DNA of 64,000 bases from G963662905 sp965230045 (GCA_965230045.1 OZ245940.1:2232001-2296000); one strand, 5' to 3'. Positions 45,219 to 53,546 are shown, counted from the first letter of the stretch. Translations and numbers: made by a program. The notes: a model not told the origin generated them from the sequence alone.

Positions 45219-48008
45219 TTAAAGATTTAGCTGATAGGTTTGAATCTTTTTATGGATTTTTTTTCTGTCGGCAGCATAAGGACGGGGCGGCATAATCTTG
45301 CTCTCCGGTTTAATATTGCTTTCAATGGTCATTTCCATAGATTTGAGTTTTTGCAAGCCAATCTGCCATAAGCTGACTTCAATTTCCCTGTCCGATCCAT
45401 CTTTTGGAATGCTAATCTCTATCTTGCTGTCTTCGCCTTTTGCCAATGCAACAGGATACCAGGCCCAGACACCTTTTTGGCTTTCTGCCTTGATGTCCGG
45501 ATCCTGATTGTTCATCCTGATTGATGGAACAGGTAATTCCTGTCCCTTGTATTTGCTTGCGGACCTGATTAATACCGCAAGCTGCCCGTTCTCCTGGTTA
45601 ACTGTATTGGGCATATTGATGGATACACTGATATCCTTCTGGTTTTCTTTTTTTTGGATGTCGTAAAAATCAACGGAACGGCTGTTGTTGCCCGGGTTGA
45701 TCCGGTTCAGCTCGCTCAGACCAACGTCTTTCCCGTCGATTGTAATTTTTTTGATGCTTTCCGGATTAAGGATTTTAATTTTCCTGTCTCTTTCAAATAA
45801 CTGGTAATGACAAGTATTTTCTTTATAATCAATCTGATAGCTGATGCCTGCCAATAGTGGCTTGCCGGCTTTGCTCAACGGATAGATTTCAAAAACTGCG
45901 GTTTCAAATCCGTTTAGGTCAATTTCCAGTTCAGCACCGGCAGCATAAAAATCGGGCAGGATTTGATGAAGTGGATAAACCTGCTCCACGACTAGGTTTT
46001 TGGCATTGGAGCTTATTCCTGCTTCGGGATCAAGTTTTATTCGGATGCACTGGTTTTCAATAATCGGGTTGCGTGCGGCAATGATGCCTTCATCATCTTT
46101 GAAATGCACGTAGGCATATGTTTTGCCGTATTGTGGGTTTCCTCCGCGCATCTCCGTATTCATCAGTATATCAAAGCGGTTGCGCGCCCATTTCAGCGAC
46201 TGGCTGATGGCAAACCACTCATCATCGTTTAATATATCCGGCGAAATATACAGCTCGTACATGCTCACTCCGCGGGCACAATACAGCAGGGCATTGTCGG
46301 TGAATTTATCAAGCGGTTCGCTTTCGCCGCCCAGTTTTTGCAGGTTGCCCTTGATGATGCCGTGCGTCATCAAACTGGAAACCGGAAACCAAAGGTCCTT
46401 GATCTGGAAATCTTCCCAAAGGACCATATCACGATAGGTGATTGCGGCATCGCGCGGGGAAACAGAAGGCACGTCGGCATAAGCGAAATCCTGTCCGTCC
46501 ATCCAGATCTGATCGGCCATTTTTAGCCACCATGGACTGAGCCATGTGCCGCTGGTGATGTTCAGATAGACATCCGGATTGGCTTCACGCACTGCTTCGC
46601 ACATTTGTTTTGTGGCATCCAAAACCGCCCGGCGGCTGTATTTCCCAACAGCATGCCCGTGCGTTGGATCACTGCATGAAAACTGTATGCCGTCCCATTT
46701 AAAATAGCGTACATCATCATTGCGGACCAAGTCAGTAACGCGTTTTTCAAAAAGGCTGCTGTAGTTTTTTCCGGCCAGGCAAAGCTGATCGCCATTGACT
46801 TCATAGCCGTTTGCTTTCATCCATTCGATGCGGCGGCTGCGGAAAGAATATCCTCCGGTAGGGCCGAACCAAATGCCCAGATCTGTTTGCGTTTGCTCCA
46901 GCCGTTGCGCAATGGGCTTAAATCCATTGGGAAATTGGTTTGTGCGCAGTTTCCAGTCACTGTCGTAAATGTCCCAGCCATCGTCCAAAACAAAAGCGTT
47001 GAGCCTGATGCCATGCTTTTGAATCATATTTTTATCGACCAGATCAATGATGCGCATCACATTTTTTTCGTTCATGAAATGCTTTTCGGGAACATTGGGA
47101 TATTCCACGGAACGCAGGTCGTACCAGCTGTTATATAATGTATAAGGCCGCACCGGTGCATAGCGCATATCGTCGATATAGGCCATAAACTCTTGTTTTA
47201 CAGCTTTTCCGCATAGCGCGATGACGGTATAATCGGTTGAAATGCCTTTCCGGGGAATCGTTTTTCCAAAATCTTCCTTGCTTTCAATAAAGAATGATGA
47301 TCCTTTTATTTCCAGTTTGTTTGCGCAGGCGGGATATTCCAGTCCGAAGAAAAAATCGGTATTTTCATAAGTCAGGGCAATTGGCTGGCCATAAGCGGCC
47401 GGATGTACGATGTGGACCTGGCTGCTTTTGCGCTCATCGGTGCTTTCCAGGGTAGAATAATCGCTGGAGCTTTCGATGCGTATTGCAGATTTTTTACTTG
47501 CCTTGTTTTTTGAAATAAATTGAAAATCAGTGGCATATGCAGCAATGCTTTGTAGAAAATGTCCTTTATCATGCGGATCGCTGATGCTGATTTTTCGTTT
47601 ATAATAATTTTTCCCCTTGGGCAAAAGATATTCCAGTGTGAGTTCCAGGCCATTGTTTTTTCCTTCGAATTTCATTTTGAAGATATGGAAATCTTTATTG
47701 GAAATTTTTTGTGCGCTCAGAAAATGAAAATCTTTTTTGCTGTAAAAGCATTGGTTGTCGCTATTGTTGGCGCGACCCGGGCTGCGCCATGCCGTGCGGA
47801 AAACATCAATGCGGAAATCAGCATCATTGATAACGGTATTTTCGCTGGTGACGGCATTATGAAATATTTCAGAATTTAGTATTCCCTTGTTGATCAGTAC
47901 TTTCAATTCCGACTTTTGATCTGTCAGGCGAAAAGAGGTATCGGTTTGCGCCTGGCTGACTGTGGCCAGCAGGAAGAAGCAAATGATATGGAGAATACTT
48001 TTGTTCAT
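45219..48008 (-). CDS. GH36-like (clan GH-D) exported glycosidase, probable alpha-galactosidase
   Basis: A 929-residue exported protein (signal ends VSQAQ). After an N-terminal beta-sandwich of about 270 residues comes a (beta/alpha)8 barrel with the clan GH-D landmarks: YNSWYDLRSVEY, FVLDDGWDIYDSDWK, GIWFGPTGGYS, RYFKWDGIQFSC (probable nucleophile D in KWD) and WMDGQDFAYADVP (probable acid/base). The C-terminal part is a beta-sandwich followed by an unrecognised domain of about 200 residues. Family members act on alpha-galactosides or alpha-N-acetylgalactosaminides. The exact sugar cannot be told. It is 2 bp from the ROK gene. Confidence 0.82.
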   Translation of the reverse strand: MNKSILHIICFFLLATVSQAQTDTSFRLTDQKSELKVLINKGILNSEIFHNAVTSENTVINDADFRIDVFRTAWRSPGRANNSDNQCFYSKKDFHFLSAQKISNKDFHIFKMKFEGKNNGLELTLEYLLPKGKNYYKRKISISDPHDKGHFLQSIAAYATDFQFISKNKASKKSAIRIESSSDYSTLESTDERKSSQVHIVHPAAYGQPIALTYENTDFFFGLEYPACANKLEIKGSSFFIESKEDFGKTIPRKGISTDYTVIALCGKAVKQEFMAYIDDMRYAPVRPYTLYNSWYDLRSVEYPNVPEKHFMNEKNVMRIIDLVDKNMIQKHGIRLNAFVLDDGWDIYDSDWKLRTNQFPNGFKPIAQRLEQTQTDLGIWFGPTGGYSFRSRRIEWMKANGYEVNGDQLCLAGKNYSSLFEKRVTDLVRNDDVRYFKWDGIQFSCSDPTHGHAVGKYSRRAVLDATKQMCEAVREANPDVYLNITSGTWLSPWWLKMADQIWMDGQDFAYADVPSVSPRDAAITYRDMVLWEDFQIKDLWFPVSSLMTHGIIKGNLQKLGGESEPLDKFTDNALLYCARGVSMYELYISPDILNDDEWFAISQSLKWARNRFDILMNTEMRGGNPQYGKTYAYVHFKDDEGIIAARNPIIENQCIRIKLDPEAGISSNAKNLVVEQVYPLHQILPDFYAAGAELEIDLNGFETAVFEIYPLSKAGKPLLAGISYQIDYKENTCHYQLFERDRKIKILNPESIKKITIDGKDVGLSELNRINPGNNSRSVDFYDIQKKENQKDISVSINMPNTVNQENGQLAVLIRSASKYKGQELPVPSIRMNNQDPDIKAESQKGVWAWYPVALAKGEDSKIEISIPKDGSDREIEVSLWQIGLQKLKSMEMTIESNIKPESKIMPPRPYAADRKKIHKKIQTYQLNL

Positions 48009-48010
48009 AA

Positions 48011-49159
48011 CTATTTCTTAAAGAAAGATGTAAATGCCAGCGCGCCCAGACCTTCAATTATGCCCTGATGGCCCGGATAATGGCAGATTATTTCCGTATG
48101 TTCTTTAATGGTTCCAATACTATAAAGATTGAGGCTTTGCATTACCGGTGCCAATAGAAAATCTCCAGCCATACTTACACGTCCGCTGAGGATTACCAGT
48201 CCCGGATCGAATAAGTGGAGCAGCATAGCGAGGGCTTTGCCGATATTATGGCCTGCTTCGGCGAAAATAGCAGCAGCGGTTTCGTCGCCAAAATGAAGTG
48301 CCTGCATCATCTTTTCGAAAATATTGTCGCCATCGTTCATGCTGATCTGCGGCATACGTTCCATGGCCATTTCTTCGAGTGCCGGGATGGCAGCTACGGT
48401 TTCAAGGCAGCCGGTTTTACCGCAGGTACATACTTTTTTGTTTTCAGAAATGCGGAAATGACCAAATTCTCCCGCAAATCCATGACAACCTGAATAAAGC
48501 TGTCCATTGATGAAAATACCCATGCCGATTCCTTCATCTATATTGATAACCAGTACATTGTCCTTTTTTAGGGCCGGGCCAAAATATTTCTCGGACAAAG
48601 CCAGTACGCGGGCGTCATTTTCAATATAAACAGGAAATTTGAGGCAGTCTTCCAGTGTTTTTGCCAGTGATTTTTCCAGATGACGGAAATGGCTGAGGCT
48701 CTTTCCTGAATTGGTATCAACCAGCCCGGGGAGGCTCATGGCTCCGGCCAATACGCGCAGCCCTTTGTGCTTTTTGCACATTTCCTCAACCGCAGTACAG
48801 ATATTATCAATGATTTCCAGCGGTTTTTCGTTGAGGCTCAGCTTGATGCGACTGACTTCGGAATAAATTGTGTTGTCCAGGCGCAGTACCTGTATTTCGG
48901 TAAAGCGCAGTCCGCAATAGATTGTCAGAAAATAACCTCCATCAGGATTAATGGTGTACAAACCGGGTTTGCGGCCTCCAACGCTCTTTCCTAGGCCGTC
49001 ATTAATGATCAGGCCATCTTCCTGAAGGAGTTGAAGATTGCGGGTAATCGTGGGGGCACTGCTGGGTATATATTGAGTTAGCTCTGCTACACTGGCACTT
49101 TTATGCGCATAAAGTGTGAGCATTACTTTTCTCATTAAAGAGTTGTAGTATTCAGCCAT
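48011..49159 (-). CDS. ROK family transcriptional regulator (NagC/XylR type)
   Basis: A 382-residue protein. It has an N-terminal winged helix (MLTLYAHKSASVAELTQYIP ... TITRNLQLLQEDGLI) and a sugar-kinase-like ROK fold with FPVYIENDARVLALSE, NIDEGIGMGIFINGQLYSG, the GFAGEFGHF loop, and the zinc motif CTCGKTGCLE (near 245). An upstream TTG at 49180 overlaps the -7 box TAACTTTG, so I use the ATG at 49159. It heads the operon and probably represses it until a sugar or sugar phosphate binds. Confidence 0.9.
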   Translation of the reverse strand: MAEYYNSLMRKVMLTLYAHKSASVAELTQYIPSSAPTITRNLQLLQEDGLIINDGLGKSVGGRKPGLYTINPDGGYFLTIYCGLRFTEIQVLRLDNTIYSEVSRIKLSLNEKPLEIIDNICTAVEEMCKKHKGLRVLAGAMSLPGLVDTNSGKSLSHFRHLEKSLAKTLEDCLKFPVYIENDARVLALSEKYFGPALKKDNVLVINIDEGIGMGIFINGQLYSGCHGFAGEFGHFRISENKKVCTCGKTGCLETVAAIPALEEMAMERMPQISMNDGDNIFEKMMQALHFGDETAAAIFAEAGHNIGKALAMLLHLFDPGLVILSGRVSMAGDFLLAPVMQSLNLYSIGTIKEHTEIICHYPGHQGIIEGLGALAFTSFFKK

Positions 49160-49177
49160 TTTTTTGCTTTGGTCATG

Positions 49178-49185
49178 CAAAGTTA
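49178..49185 (-). promoter_or_regulatory. -7 element of the ROK-GH36-GH2-GH20 operon
   Basis: The minus strand reads TAACTTTG here, a perfect TAnnTTTG. Transcription would start about 7 bp downstream, around 12 nt before the ATG at 49159. Upstream DNA (49186-49250) is AT-rich with short inverted repeats (TTTAAAATATTTTAAAA) that may contain a regulator site. Confidence 0.5.
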
Positions 49186-49786
49186 AAATTATTTTAATAA
49201 AGCGCCAATACTTTTTAAAATATTTTAAAAAGGTCAGAGAGTTTATTAAAAACTTTCTGTGATGAAGGGGTTTTTAGATTGGTTTTTTCCTTTTGGTAGA
49301 AATGATTAAAGCATCGCTTAATAATTCCTGTCTAAATTGATAAATCCGGAAGAAATATTCGGGTTTCTCAAAAAAAATAAAAACCGGAAGCAAACAAAAA
49401 TGAAAGGAATGATTTTTTATCGAAATTAGCACCAGTTGAAAATTAAAACAATGCACAAAAAATTCAGAAATAAATACCGTATTGCATCGCACCGCAAACC
49501 GGGCTGGGATTATTCATCCAATGGATTGTATTTTATTACCCTGCTTACGCAAGACAGGGTTTGTAATTTGGGTGAAATCGTCGATGAGACGCACGGCCGT
49601 GCGCCACAAGGCCGTGCGTTTATGCGATTATCTGAATTCGGAAAAATTGTGGATACCGAATGGCAAAAATCGTTTGGAATTCGCGATGAATTATTTTTGG
49701 ACACGTATATTATAATGCCAAATCATTTGCATGCCATTGTGGTTATCAACACCGATGGTGATGGTGGTGGTGATGGTAACGGTAAT

Positions 49787-49814
49787 GTAGAGACGCACGG
49801 CCGTGCGTCTCTAC
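49787..49814. repeat. Perfect 28-bp palindrome inside the RAYT gene
   Basis: The left half reads GTAGAGACGCACGG and the right half is its exact complement. It is translated as VETHGRASL. A related unit at 49586-49620 (GAGACGCACGGCCGTGCG plus GGCCGTGCGTTT) gives DETHGRAPQGRAF. Both sit in regions that vary in RAYTs, so they look like REP units accepted in frame. Confidence 0.75.
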
Positions 49815-50011
49815 ACCCGCAACCACACCCGCATCCACAACCGAAACCATTCCATCGTTTGCCAAAATCCATATCATCGTTTTTGGCGGGGTTTAAATCG
49901 GCGGTAAATTCAAAAATCGATGATTATATCGACCAACAAAATTTGAATATTCCCAAATACAACAGACATAATCATTTTTTTGGTTCTACTTGGAATTTCG
50001 TGGGTAACAAT

Positions 50012-51267
50012 CAGGGCAAACGCATCATAAATTAAGAACTTTCATGAGGTAATCATTATCCCATCCTGCCTTGAGGCGTTTGCCCTTAACACCTGATTTT
50101 AAGGTTTTTTCGTTTTTCAGTAAGTTAAGTGCTATTTTGCACAGAGTAGAGAAGTTTTGGGCTGAATTGCCTGATCTCTTGCGGCTTGCGTCTTCACCAA
50201 ATGCAACATCCAAAGTCCAGTGCAAGCTGTTTTCAATAGACCAGTGAGACCTTATGTACTCCTGAAATGCTTTGGGCCCTGCCTTTAGGCTTGAGATATA
50301 GTATCTTGTAGCTTTTTCTGTTGGTTTATCACTGTTCTTGAACTCACGAGTGCTATCTATCATGATGATTGTCTTTAAGTTAGCCCATTTTTCACGGTTT
50401 TGTACGAAGCCCAGGTCACTTATTGTTCTGCAAACCCTTGTTTCGATCCTGCCATGATCTCCATAAACACTCGTGTCTTCCGCAATATTTTTTGCGACCT
50501 TAAACTCGTCTTCAATATCTTCAAACAATTGTTTTTGGTTTCTTTTAACGGCTAAAATATAATCAGCCTTTTTGTCAATAATATTTTCCGCTATTTCTTC
50601 TTGACATCCCATAGCATCAATGGTAACAATTGCGTTTTCGAGCATCAATAATTTCAACAATCTTGGGATTGCGGTAATTTCATTTGACTTTTCATCTGTC
50701 TTGACCTGTCCTAAAACCAGCTTGTTTTGGGCCGCCCAAGCACTTACCAAATGAATGGGAGACTTCTTGCCATGAGCCTTGGCTCCCCGTATTGTTTTGC
50801 CATCAATAGCAATTACTTGTCCATCAGCAAGCTTAACAAGGGAATTGACCCATTCTATAAACACACTCTCAAACTTCTGATTATCAATAGCTGAGAACAC
50901 TCTATTAAAAGTGTCGTGCGAAGGTATGCCATTTGGCAGTTCAAGTATGGTTTTCAGGAAACCTTCTTTTGCCCTGGCATAATCTTCCATATTATTCCAG
51001 GTTTCTGCGCCACAGATGACTGAAATTACACCAATGAGAAGGATGTCGTTTAATTTGTGAAGCTTCGTTCTATCGCTTCTGGGGTCGTCTATCTGCTCAA
51101 ATAAAGAGCTTAATGATTTAGTCATAAATTATTGTAATAATATTAGTAAATTGCTTACAATATACAATAATTTATTGACATAACAACAAGATATTTAAAA
51201 AAAACTCTACAAGCTGTTTTTGAAGAAATCAGAAAGAAATCGGTTCATTTTAGATGCGTTTGCCCTG
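50012..51267 (-). mobile_element. Complete ISAs1-family insertion sequence
   Basis: A 1256-bp element with 15-bp perfect terminal inverted repeats (CAGGGCAAACGCATC at 50012-50026 and the complement at 51253-51267). The 10-bp duplication GGGTAACAAT lies at 50002-50011 and 51268-51277. The uninterrupted site is visible in repeat copy 1 near 33725. It holds one transposase gene whose stop codon falls in the left inverted repeat. Confidence 0.93.
50025..51125 (-). CDS. ISAs1 family transposase
   Basis: A 366-residue DDE transposase with no defects. The N-terminal DDE_Tnp_1-associated domain contains LFEQIDDPRSDRTKLHKLND. Catalytic residues are in QVIAIDGKTIRGAK (first D), NAIVTIDAMGCQEEIAENII (second D) and SHWSIENSLHWTLDVAFGED (E). 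Because its element is intact, it may still be active. Confidence 0.96.
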   Translation of the reverse strand: MTKSLSSLFEQIDDPRSDRTKLHKLNDILLIGVISVICGAETWNNMEDYARAKEGFLKTILELPNGIPSHDTFNRVFSAIDNQKFESVFIEWVNSLVKLADGQVIAIDGKTIRGAKAHGKKSPIHLVSAWAAQNKLVLGQVKTDEKSNEITAIPRLLKLLMLENAIVTIDAMGCQEEIAENIIDKKADYILAVKRNQKQLFEDIEDEFKVAKNIAEDTSVYGDHGRIETRVCRTISDLGFVQNREKWANLKTIIMIDSTREFKNSDKPTEKATRYYISSLKAGPKAFQEYIRSHWSIENSLHWTLDVAFGEDASRKRSGNSAQNFSTLCKIALNLLKNEKTLKSGVKGKRLKAGWDNDYLMKVLNL

Positions 51268-51824
51268 GGGTAACAATAATGTTTGAAAATAATATGCAGA
51301 TATTTATTAATAAACTATTGATCCCTAACAGATTCCTCCCTTCACAAAGCCTTAATCACTTCGTTTGGCTTTGTTCCGGTCGGAATAACGCTGTTTATTA
51401 GGTGTTTAAGGCAAATGCGGCCTGGTCACTGAGCGGAGTCGAAGTGCGCCGCATTTGCCTCCTGACTCCATAAAAATGCGTCATTCCGACAAAGTTTTCC
51501 GAAGTATGAGGAATTCCGATAGCCATCGGAAGGAGGAATCTGTTTTGAAATAAAGTGATTTTTCTTTCCACGAAATTCCGTGTAGAACCATTTTTTTCAA
51601 CCAAATTATTACGACCACATCATCCGGAATGAACAATCGTATCAAAACATTGCAAATTACATCATAAACAATCCGGTAAATTGGACGGATGATAAATTCA
51701 ATACAACATAAAATATCCCAAAAAAAATAAAAAATGCCCGAACAATTTGGCATCGTTTTCCGGCTTGAGAGGGGAGTGCAAACCGCAATGTGGGAATGGA
51801 CGTGCATATTATTGGCACACAGGA

Positions 51825-51838
51825 ACAGCCGAAGCTGT
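51825..51838 (+). terminator. Possible terminator of the RAYT gene
   Basis: ACAGC-CGAA-GCTGT forms a short hairpin followed by TTTGTT on the plus strand. It lies in the convergent gap between the RAYT remnant and trpB. A larger inverted repeat, GCAAACCGC (near 51779) and GCGGTTTGC (near 51879), surrounds it and may be a REP unit. Confidence 0.35.
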
Positions 51839-51910
51839 TTTGTTAACCGAAGTCAGGCATTCCTTTCTGTCAAAGCGGTTTGCATTAAGTTATTTTGTAA
51901 GTAATTCAGT

Positions 51911-53137
51911 TTAATTCCCTTTTACAATAAACAAGCCATTGCGGTCCACATCTTTATCGCCACGTCCGGAAAGGTTGATGATGCTGATTTCGTCCTTTTT
52001 CCCTTTAAGCAGTTTTACCGCCAGCGCCACGGCATGCGAAGATTCCACCGCGGGAATGATGCCTTCCAGTCGAGATAAAAGTGCGAAGGCTTCCAGGGCT
52101 TCATCATCGGTGATGCCATGATAATCAACCCTTTTGCTTTCTTTGAGAAATGCGTGCTGCGGGCTGATCCCCGGATAATCGAGTCCGGCTGCAATGGAGC
52201 GTGTTGGGCAGGCATTGCCTTGTTCATCCATGATGCAATAAGAATAGGTGCCCTGAAAAACGCCTGCTTTGCCAATGCTGAGTGTAGCAGCCGTTTGCCC
52301 TGCTTCTAAGCATTGCCCACCGCCTTCTGCGGCATGGATTTTTACAGTATCATCATCCAGGAAACTGCTGAACAGGCCAATGGCGTTGGACCCGCCACCA
52401 ATGCAGGCAAAAATATTGTCGGGCAGGCGGCCTTCGGTTTTGAGGAATTGTTCGCGGGCTTCTTTCCCGATTATGGATTGGAAATGTCCGACCATGGCAG
52501 GGTAGGGATGCGGGCCAACTTGAGATCCCAAAAGATAATACACATCGGGATTGCTGACATAGTACATCAGGGCAGCATCCACGGCATCTTTCAAAGTTCC
52601 GCGCCCCTGATCCGTTAGGTGCATTTCACCACCGAGCAATTCTATTCGTTTTACGTTCATTTGCTGTCGTTGGGCATCGGTTTTTCCCATAAAAATTTTG
52701 CACTTTAAGCCCAGTAATGCTGCTGCAGTAGCTGTCGCCACACCATGCTGACCGGCACCGGTTTCTGCAATGATTTCCTTTGCGCCCATTTCGCGCGCCA
52801 GCAAAATTTGCCCAATAGTATTATTGATCTTATGCGAACCGGTATGGTTCAGGTCTTCGCGTTTGAGGTAAATACGGCTGCCGCAATATTCGGATAAGCG
52901 CGAAGCAAAATAAAGGGGCGAGGGACGGCCTACAAAATCCTGAAGCAATTGATAATACTCCTTTTGGAATTTCTCCGTGAAACAGATTTTTTGGAAAGCT
53001 TCATTTAAAGCCTGCAGTTTTGGCTCCAAAACCGGTGGTACATATGCACCGCCGAATACGCCAAAGCGTCCACTGTGATTTTTATACGAATATGATTTTG
53101 TGTTTTCTGTAATGATATTTTGTGATGAATTTTTCAT
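51911..53137 (-). CDS. trpB: Tryptophan synthase beta chain
   Basis: A 408-residue PLP enzyme that joins indole and serine to make tryptophan. It opens with GRFGVFGGAYVPPVLEPKLQ. The PLP lysine is K103 in HTGSHKINN. GAGQHGVATATAAALLGLKC binds substrate. CIGGGSNAIGLF holds the PLP phosphate. Standard length. No other trp gene follows within the window: downstream lies a convergent transposase remnant, so trpB appears monocistronic or its operon has been broken. It is preceded by a trp attenuator at 53377-53546. Confidence 0.97.
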   Translation of the reverse strand: MKNSSQNIITENTKSYSYKNHSGRFGVFGGAYVPPVLEPKLQALNEAFQKICFTEKFQKEYYQLLQDFVGRPSPLYFASRLSEYCGSRIYLKREDLNHTGSHKINNTIGQILLAREMGAKEIIAETGAGQHGVATATAAALLGLKCKIFMGKTDAQRQQMNVKRIELLGGEMHLTDQGRGTLKDAVDAALMYYVSNPDVYYLLGSQVGPHPYPAMVGHFQSIIGKEAREQFLKTEGRLPDNIFACIGGGSNAIGLFSSFLDDDTVKIHAAEGGGQCLEAGQTAATLSIGKAGVFQGTYSYCIMDEQGNACPTRSIAAGLDYPGISPQHAFLKESKRVDYHGITDDEALEAFALLSRLEGIIPAVESSHAVALAVKLLKGKKDEISIINLSGRGDKDVDRNGLFIVKGN

Positions 53138-53213
53138 TTTAAATTGATTTTTGAGTGAGTGAAAATTATTGATTTATAAAAAGTTAAGATTTTTTGATGA
53201 ATGGTTCCGAATG

Positions 53214-53327
53214 TCAGCCACGGGCAATTTTGTTGCCTGCATGAAGCTTAGAACCGGGCGTTCCTGGCAAAAATCGCCATCGGAACCAGAGGTTTCTCCA
53301 CCAAATTAAATAAATCAGGTTTTTCAT
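53214..53327 (-). CDS. Second Trp-rich leader ORF upstream of trpB
   Basis: A 37-codon frame starting MKNLIYLIWWRNLWFRWRFL, with four tryptophans in nine residues. It begins 50 bp downstream of the attenuator terminator and ends 76 bp before the trpB start. It overlaps alternative hairpins: GGTTCCG (minus-strand 53287-53281) can pair with GGAAC near 53262 or with CGGAACC at 53209-53203. The Trp density suggests a regulatory leader rather than a functional protein, but expression is not shown. Confidence 0.5.
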   Translation of the reverse strand: MKNLIYLIWWRNLWFRWRFLPGTPGSKLHAGNKIARG

Positions 53328-53376
53328 TTTATTTTATTGTTTGAATGACCCGCCCGGGAAGTGCAAAATCCGGGCA

Positions 53377-53412
53377 TAAAAAAAACCGCAGGTGAATTTC
53401 ACCTGCGGTTTT
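53377..53412 (-). terminator. trp attenuator terminator
   Basis: A perfect stem with ACCGCAGGTGA and TCACCTGCGGT around a 3-nt loop, followed on the minus strand by nine T residues. It lies about 30 bp after the stop of the Trp leader peptide, the position expected for ribosome-mediated attenuation. Confidence 0.88.
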
Positions 53413-53441
53413 CTCTATTATTTTTGAACATACCGGCTCAG

Positions 53442-53501
53442 CTACTTCACCATTCGGGGAAATAATTTAAGCCACCACCAGTTGTTCATTAAAAGGGTCA
53501 T
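53442..53501 (-). CDS. trpL: trp leader peptide
   Basis: A 19-residue peptide, MTLLMNNWWWLKLFPRMVK, with three consecutive tryptophan codons. It lies about 11 nt after the predicted transcription start and just before a strong terminator. This is the classic layout in which ribosome stalling at Trp codons under tryptophan shortage prevents termination and lets trpB be transcribed. Confidence 0.88.
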   Translation of the reverse strand: MTLLMNNWWWLKLFPRMVK

Positions 53502-53517
53502 ATCAGTTTATTTGATG

Positions 53518-53546
53518 CAAAAGTACATCAAATTTTAAAATTGCAA
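53518..53546 (-). promoter_or_regulatory. Promoter of the trp leader and trpB
   Basis: On the minus strand, TTG (53546-53544) and TACTTTTG (53525-53518) are separated by 18 bp. This matches the Bacteroidota promoter pattern exactly. The leader peptide starts 17 bp downstream of the -7 box. Confidence 0.7.

Larger units (their letters stand above)
49982..51589 (-). repeat. GGTTCTAC element copy 2 (MITE-like), inside the RAYT gene and interrupted by ISAs1
   Basis: It begins GGTTCTACTTGGAATTTCGT and ends, read inward, GGTTCTACACGGAATTTCGT. It is flanked by the 8-bp duplication ATTTTTTT (49974-49981 and 51590-51597). Without the inserted ISAs1 and its duplication it is about 342 bp and is about 90% identical to the reverse complement of copy 1. 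No gene inside. Confidence 0.85.
49451..51711 (+). pseudogene. REP-associated tyrosine (Y1) transposase gene, split by repeat copy 2
   Basis: The gene is in two pieces: 49451-49981 (177 codons, to NRHNHFF) and 51598-51711 (QPNYYDHIIRNEQSYQNIAN ... FNTT-stop). Joining them across one copy of the 8-bp duplication gives an unbroken frame of 214 residues. Hallmarks are GLYFITLLTQDRVCNLGEIV at the N-terminus, the metal-binding MPNHLHAIVVI (HxH form of HUH) and a tyrosine-bearing C-terminal helix. RAYTs are single-copy domesticated IS200/IS605 relatives thought to mobilise REP hairpins. Two palindromic repeats are present in frame inside the gene. Confidence 0.88.

Noticed and set aside
49586..49814. 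CRISPR-like repeats in the RAYT gene
   Set aside because: Only two palindromic units of unequal length, in frame within a coding region, and no spacers; they are REP units.
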